Shown piece by piece: positions 61,332 to 64,000 of a DNA stretch of 64,000 bases. The notes beneath the pieces were generated by a model, which saw only the letters and a program-made list of their open reading frames with translations, searched no databases and was not told the DNA's origin. The number at the start of each line of letters is the position of its first letter. Within the stretch, counting starts at the first letter, position 1. Both the position numbers and the translations under genes were made by a program. Source of the stretch: Streptomyces xantholiticus. Lineage in GTDB: Bacteria > Actinomycetota > Actinomycetes > Streptomycetales > Streptomycetaceae. The stretch spans positions 111,756-175,755 of the forward strand of contig NZ_BMWB01000010.1 of the NCBI RefSeq assembly GCF_014651015.1, read 5' to 3'.

Positions 61332-63731
61332 TCAGATGACGGTCGGCGACGAGGAGCTCGGCGCGCTGCTCGTGAGGGCCGCGTCGCCGGACTCGCTGGC
61401 GGAGGCACTGTCCCCCGGGTCACCGGTCGCGGTGTCGGAAGGAGACGGGCTCGGCGACCCGGTCGGGGTCGGATCCGGGGTCTGCGACGGCGATGTCGGT
61501 GGCTTCGTATTCGTCTTCGTCGGCGTCGGCCTGGGGCCCGGCCTCGACGACGACTCCGAGTCCGAAGGACTCCCCGGCCGGGACGAGCTCGGCGACGGGT
61601 TCTCCCCCGGCGCCCGCGCCCCGCCCGTCGACGCGGGTTTGGTGCCCGGTGTCGCCGACTCCGTCGGCTGCTCGGCGTCGTCCTTGTCCTTGGCCGGGTC
61701 GTCGGACTCGTCCGTCGCCGGGTCGTCGACGGTCCAGTCGTCGTCGAGGTCGTCCTCGTTCGCGGGTTGGCCGTTGCGCATGTTGTCGCTGGGCGGCTCC
61801 TCCTGGTCGGAGGTCATGCCGAGTGTGACCACGGTGCCGAGGACCGCCGCGAGCAGCGTGCCCGCTCCCGCGGCGACGAGGTTGCGGCGGGCGCTGCCGA
61901 GGAGGAGGGCCACGCGCCGGCCCGCCGGGCGGTCGGCGGGGGCGTCCGGCCGGGACGCCGCGACCGCGACCGTCGTGTCGTCGGCGGCCCCGGTCCGCGA
62001 CAGCCGCTTCGTCAGCAGGAGGCCCGGTACTCCCCGCGGGGGAGACACGGGGCCCGCCGCGGCGGGCTCCGCGGGAGCCGGCCCGGACTCGCGGTCGGCG
62101 ACGAGCGCCAGGGCCCGGCGCCCCGCGACCGTGCCGCTCCTGTCGGCGAGCGCGCCGCGCATGCCGATCGACGCCTCGAGCTCCGCCCGCGCCCGGTCCG
62201 GGTTGCCGGTGCAGAGCGCGAGGACGCCCAGCTCGTGGTGGAAGTACGCCTCTTCCGCAACCTCTCCGGCGATCCGGGCGGCCTCGGAGCCCACGCGCAG
62301 GACCCGCTCCCAGCCTGCCCAGTGCCGTCCGGCCGCGAAGACGGGCGCGACGCCGCGGGCGAGGAGCACGGCGGTACTGGGGTGGCCGGCCTCGCGGCCG
62401 GGCACCAGCGCGCTCAGCGCGGCCAGGATGCCGTCGGCCTCTGCCACGGCACGCTCGGGTGTGACGGAGGGGTGCCCTGCCCACCAGGTGTAGTGCTGGG
62501 CGGCGGTGTGGGCGTGGGCGACGGCGTCCTCGTCGTATCCCTTCTCACGGAGCTGGGCCATCACGCCGGCCGCCAGCCGGTAGCGCGGGCCGGCCGGGGA
62601 GAGCAGTCCACAGCTCATCAGCTCACCGAGCGCGGCGTCCGCGTGGGTGTCGCCGACGAGGGCCGGCAGGTGCGCCTGGTGGGGTACCTCGCCGCCGAGT
62701 GCGACCGCGAAGCGCAGCGTTTGGCGGGCACTGTCGCTGAGCCTGGAGGCGAGCAGCGAGGCCGGCGCGGCTCCCTCGCCGAGCGTCGGCAGGGGTACGT
62801 CCTTGCCGCCGGCCGCCGCGAAGGGCGCGAACTCCTCGAATGCCTCCGGGTCCGCCCGCAGTTGGTCGCACTGGCGCAGCAGCGCGCCCGCCTGGACGAA
62901 CCGCAGCGGCAGTCCTTCGGACTCGAACCAGAGGTCGCCCGCCCAGTTGGACTCCTCCTCCGTCAGCGGGCGGTTCACACCCTGCCGCAGCAGGTCGAGC
63001 GCGGCGGCACGGCCGAGGCCGCTGAGAAAGACCTCTTCGAGGTGGGAGTCGGTGGTGGGTGCGGGCACGTCGGGCGTGGCTGCGACGAGGAAGGCGCATT
63101 CCGGAGCGGCGTCGAGCAGTTCGTCGAGGGCAGCGCCGCCGAGCTCGAGGTCGTCGAGGACGACGACGGCGCCGATGTCGCGTACGAAACCGGCGAGCGC
63201 GTTCCGGTCGGGACGGTGCCCGGGCGCGTCGTAGACGACCGTGAACAGTTCCTGGAGGAGTTCGGCGGGCGTGCGGCGGAAGCCGTTGAGCCGTACGACC
63301 CCGTCGGGCGCGAAGTCGCCGCACTCCGCGGCGACGGCGTCGAGCAGCGCGGTGCGGCCGGAGCCGGAGGGTCCGGTGAGCCGGACGGAACGGCCGCGGC
63401 CGAGGAGCCGTACGAGCCGCTCCCGCACCTCGTCGCGTTCGAGCAGCGGCGGCCGGGGCGCGGCCGGACCCGCCGGGACGGGCGGCTGCGCGGCGCGGTG
63501 CAGCTCCGCGCGCTCGGTGGTGCTGCGGCGCGAGGGGGGGCCGGGCTGCTTGCCGGGCGGGCACGGTTCGATCTCGCTGCCGTCGACGGGGTTGACCGTG
63601 AGCAGGAAGTCCCCGGAGACGAGTTGGACCGTGCGACGGGGCGCGGGCGTGGACTGTCCGAAGTCGGGCGTGATGGCGTCGCGCGGCGGCCGTACCGGTC
63701 CGGTGCCCTCGCCGAAGCTGTCGTTGTCCAT
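61332..63731 (-). CDS. Large P-loop (STAND/AAA-like) protein with membrane anchor and exterior tail
   Basis: The 799-aa protein has an N-terminal Pro-rich segment and an ATPase domain (about 98-330) with a P-loop GPSGSGRTALLDA (120-132), in which the usual Lys is Arg, and a Walker B-like AVVVLDDLEL. A helical/winged region and TPR-like repeats (about 440-560; AYFHHELGVLALCTGNPDRA) follow. A single membrane helix (about 616-637; NLVAAGAGTLLAAVLGTVVT) precedes a Ser/Pro/Thr/Asp-rich exterior tail of about 150 residues. ATG 63731 has GGGAG upstream. Role unknown; a regulatory or signalling NTPase is plausible. Confidence 0.75.
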   Translation of the reverse strand: MDNDSFGEGTGPVRPPRDAITPDFGQSTPAPRRTVQLVSGDFLLTVNPVDGSEIEPCPPGKQPGPPSRRSTTERAELHRAAQPPVPAGPAAPRPPLLERDEVRERLVRLLGRGRSVRLTGPSGSGRTALLDAVAAECGDFAPDGVVRLNGFRRTPAELLQELFTVVYDAPGHRPDRNALAGFVRDIGAVVVLDDLELGGAALDELLDAAPECAFLVAATPDVPAPTTDSHLEEVFLSGLGRAAALDLLRQGVNRPLTEEESNWAGDLWFESEGLPLRFVQAGALLRQCDQLRADPEAFEEFAPFAAAGGKDVPLPTLGEGAAPASLLASRLSDSARQTLRFAVALGGEVPHQAHLPALVGDTHADAALGELMSCGLLSPAGPRYRLAAGVMAQLREKGYDEDAVAHAHTAAQHYTWWAGHPSVTPERAVAEADGILAALSALVPGREAGHPSTAVLLARGVAPVFAAGRHWAGWERVLRVGSEAARIAGEVAEEAYFHHELGVLALCTGNPDRARAELEASIGMRGALADRSGTVAGRRALALVADRESGPAPAEPAAAGPVSPPRGVPGLLLTKRLSRTGAADDTTVAVAASRPDAPADRPAGRRVALLLGSARRNLVAAGAGTLLAAVLGTVVTLGMTSDQEEPPSDNMRNGQPANEDDLDDDWTVDDPATDESDDPAKDKDDAEQPTESATPGTKPASTGGARAPGENPSPSSSRPGSPSDSESSSRPGPRPTPTKTNTKPPTSPSQTPDPTPTGSPSPSPSDTATGDPGDSASASESGDAALTSSAPSSSSPTVI

Positions 63732-64000
63732 GCTCAAAGCTCCCAGATAAGGTTCGCTCGGCCTGCCGCCGCCAAGATCGCTGCGCTCTTGGTGCCGAAG
63801 CCGTGTGCGGTGCCCTCCCGGCCTTCCTGCACGCATTGCCGCCTCGGTCCGGAGCCCGCCTCAGGCGTCTGTCGAAAGGGCAGGCGATCGAACCCTAGAC
63901 GGTCCCCACGCATCGCGAAACCTGCGGGGTAGTGCCCGGTCCCTGACGTCATGGTCTCGGGAGGATTGCACCGCTCGCCCGGTTGGTGCCCCGTCGTACC
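63732..64000. other. Right edge, no gene recognised
   Basis: These 269 bp lie upstream of the P-loop protein gene and run to the window end. I see no convincing coding frame or terminator. The promoter of the minus-strand gene should lie here. Confidence 0.5.

Noticed and set aside
60825..63932. 1035-codon plus-strand frame over the P-loop protein gene
   Set aside because: Shadow frame; the minus strand has a good start, P-loop, membrane helix and tail.

Overview
The window is about 64 kb of high-GC actinobacterial chromosome and is almost certainly from a Streptomyces. It is densely coded, with strong G/C at third codon positions, frequent GTG and occasional TTG starts, and many ATGA/GTGA overlaps. 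Hallmark Streptomyces genes include the coiled-coil polarity proteins Scy and FilP, a GlgE-type alpha-glucan operon, and an AbsC-like MarR regulator. Gene order resembles the core region of other Streptomyces as I recall it; this was not checked by alignment.

Layout. (1) 15-11867: alpha-glucan metabolism. glgP lies on the minus strand, divergent from glgE-treS-mak-glgB. The four enzymes convert trehalose to maltose, maltose 1-phosphate and branched glucan. (2) 11912-20175: HelD-type RNA polymerase-associated helicase with a candidate divergent small RNA, a DUF6817/S1 protein, a WGR/beta-propeller protein, a leaderless merR-trxA redox operon, and an Lrp regulator divergent from an epimerase/aldo-keto reductase pair. 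(3) 20275-24077: DctA-type dicarboxylate carrier divergent from a CitA/DcuS-like two-component system, with a Crp-like site between them. (4) 24168-24765: remains of a sugar ABC importer. (5) 24892-32955: an HTH protein, an HTH/membrane/ricin-lectin protein, then pfkA, pta-ackA and pyk (glycolysis and acetate overflow). (6) 33159-36535: a three-gene envelope operon (DUF6230, DUF6114, large secreted protein) behind a long non-coding leader containing a palindrome and a large inverted-repeat structure. (7) 36536-44659: thioredoxin-TPR protein, TetR, isobutyryl-CoA mutase icmA with a perfect 24-bp palindrome, two DUF3817 proteins, MarR, a thiamine-binding protein, three coupled AIM24 genes and AbsC-like MarR. 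(8) 44660-45565: a decayed sensor kinase and PepSY gene. (9) 45566-48324: meaB, thiolase and methylmalonyl-CoA epimerase, which complement icmA in acyl-CoA metabolism. (10) 48491-57682: scy, filP and two consecutive ABC-2 exporter pairs. (11) 57693-63731: a zinc-ribbon protein, a flavin monooxygenase-like protein, a 130-aa unknown, the mismatch endonuclease nucS and a large membrane-anchored P-loop protein.

The window is mainly core metabolism and cell biology, and I see no prophage, transposase, CRISPR array, rRNA or tRNA. The most interesting material is non-coding: a promoter-plus-terminator unit of about 96 nt antisense to the presumed helD leader; a nested inverted-repeat element about 540 bp upstream of the DUF6230 operon; a MerR-type promoter with 19-bp spacer and perfect dyad; and several perfect palindromes at promoters. 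All of these come from reading the sequence by eye. None has been tested by folding software, alignment or expression data.
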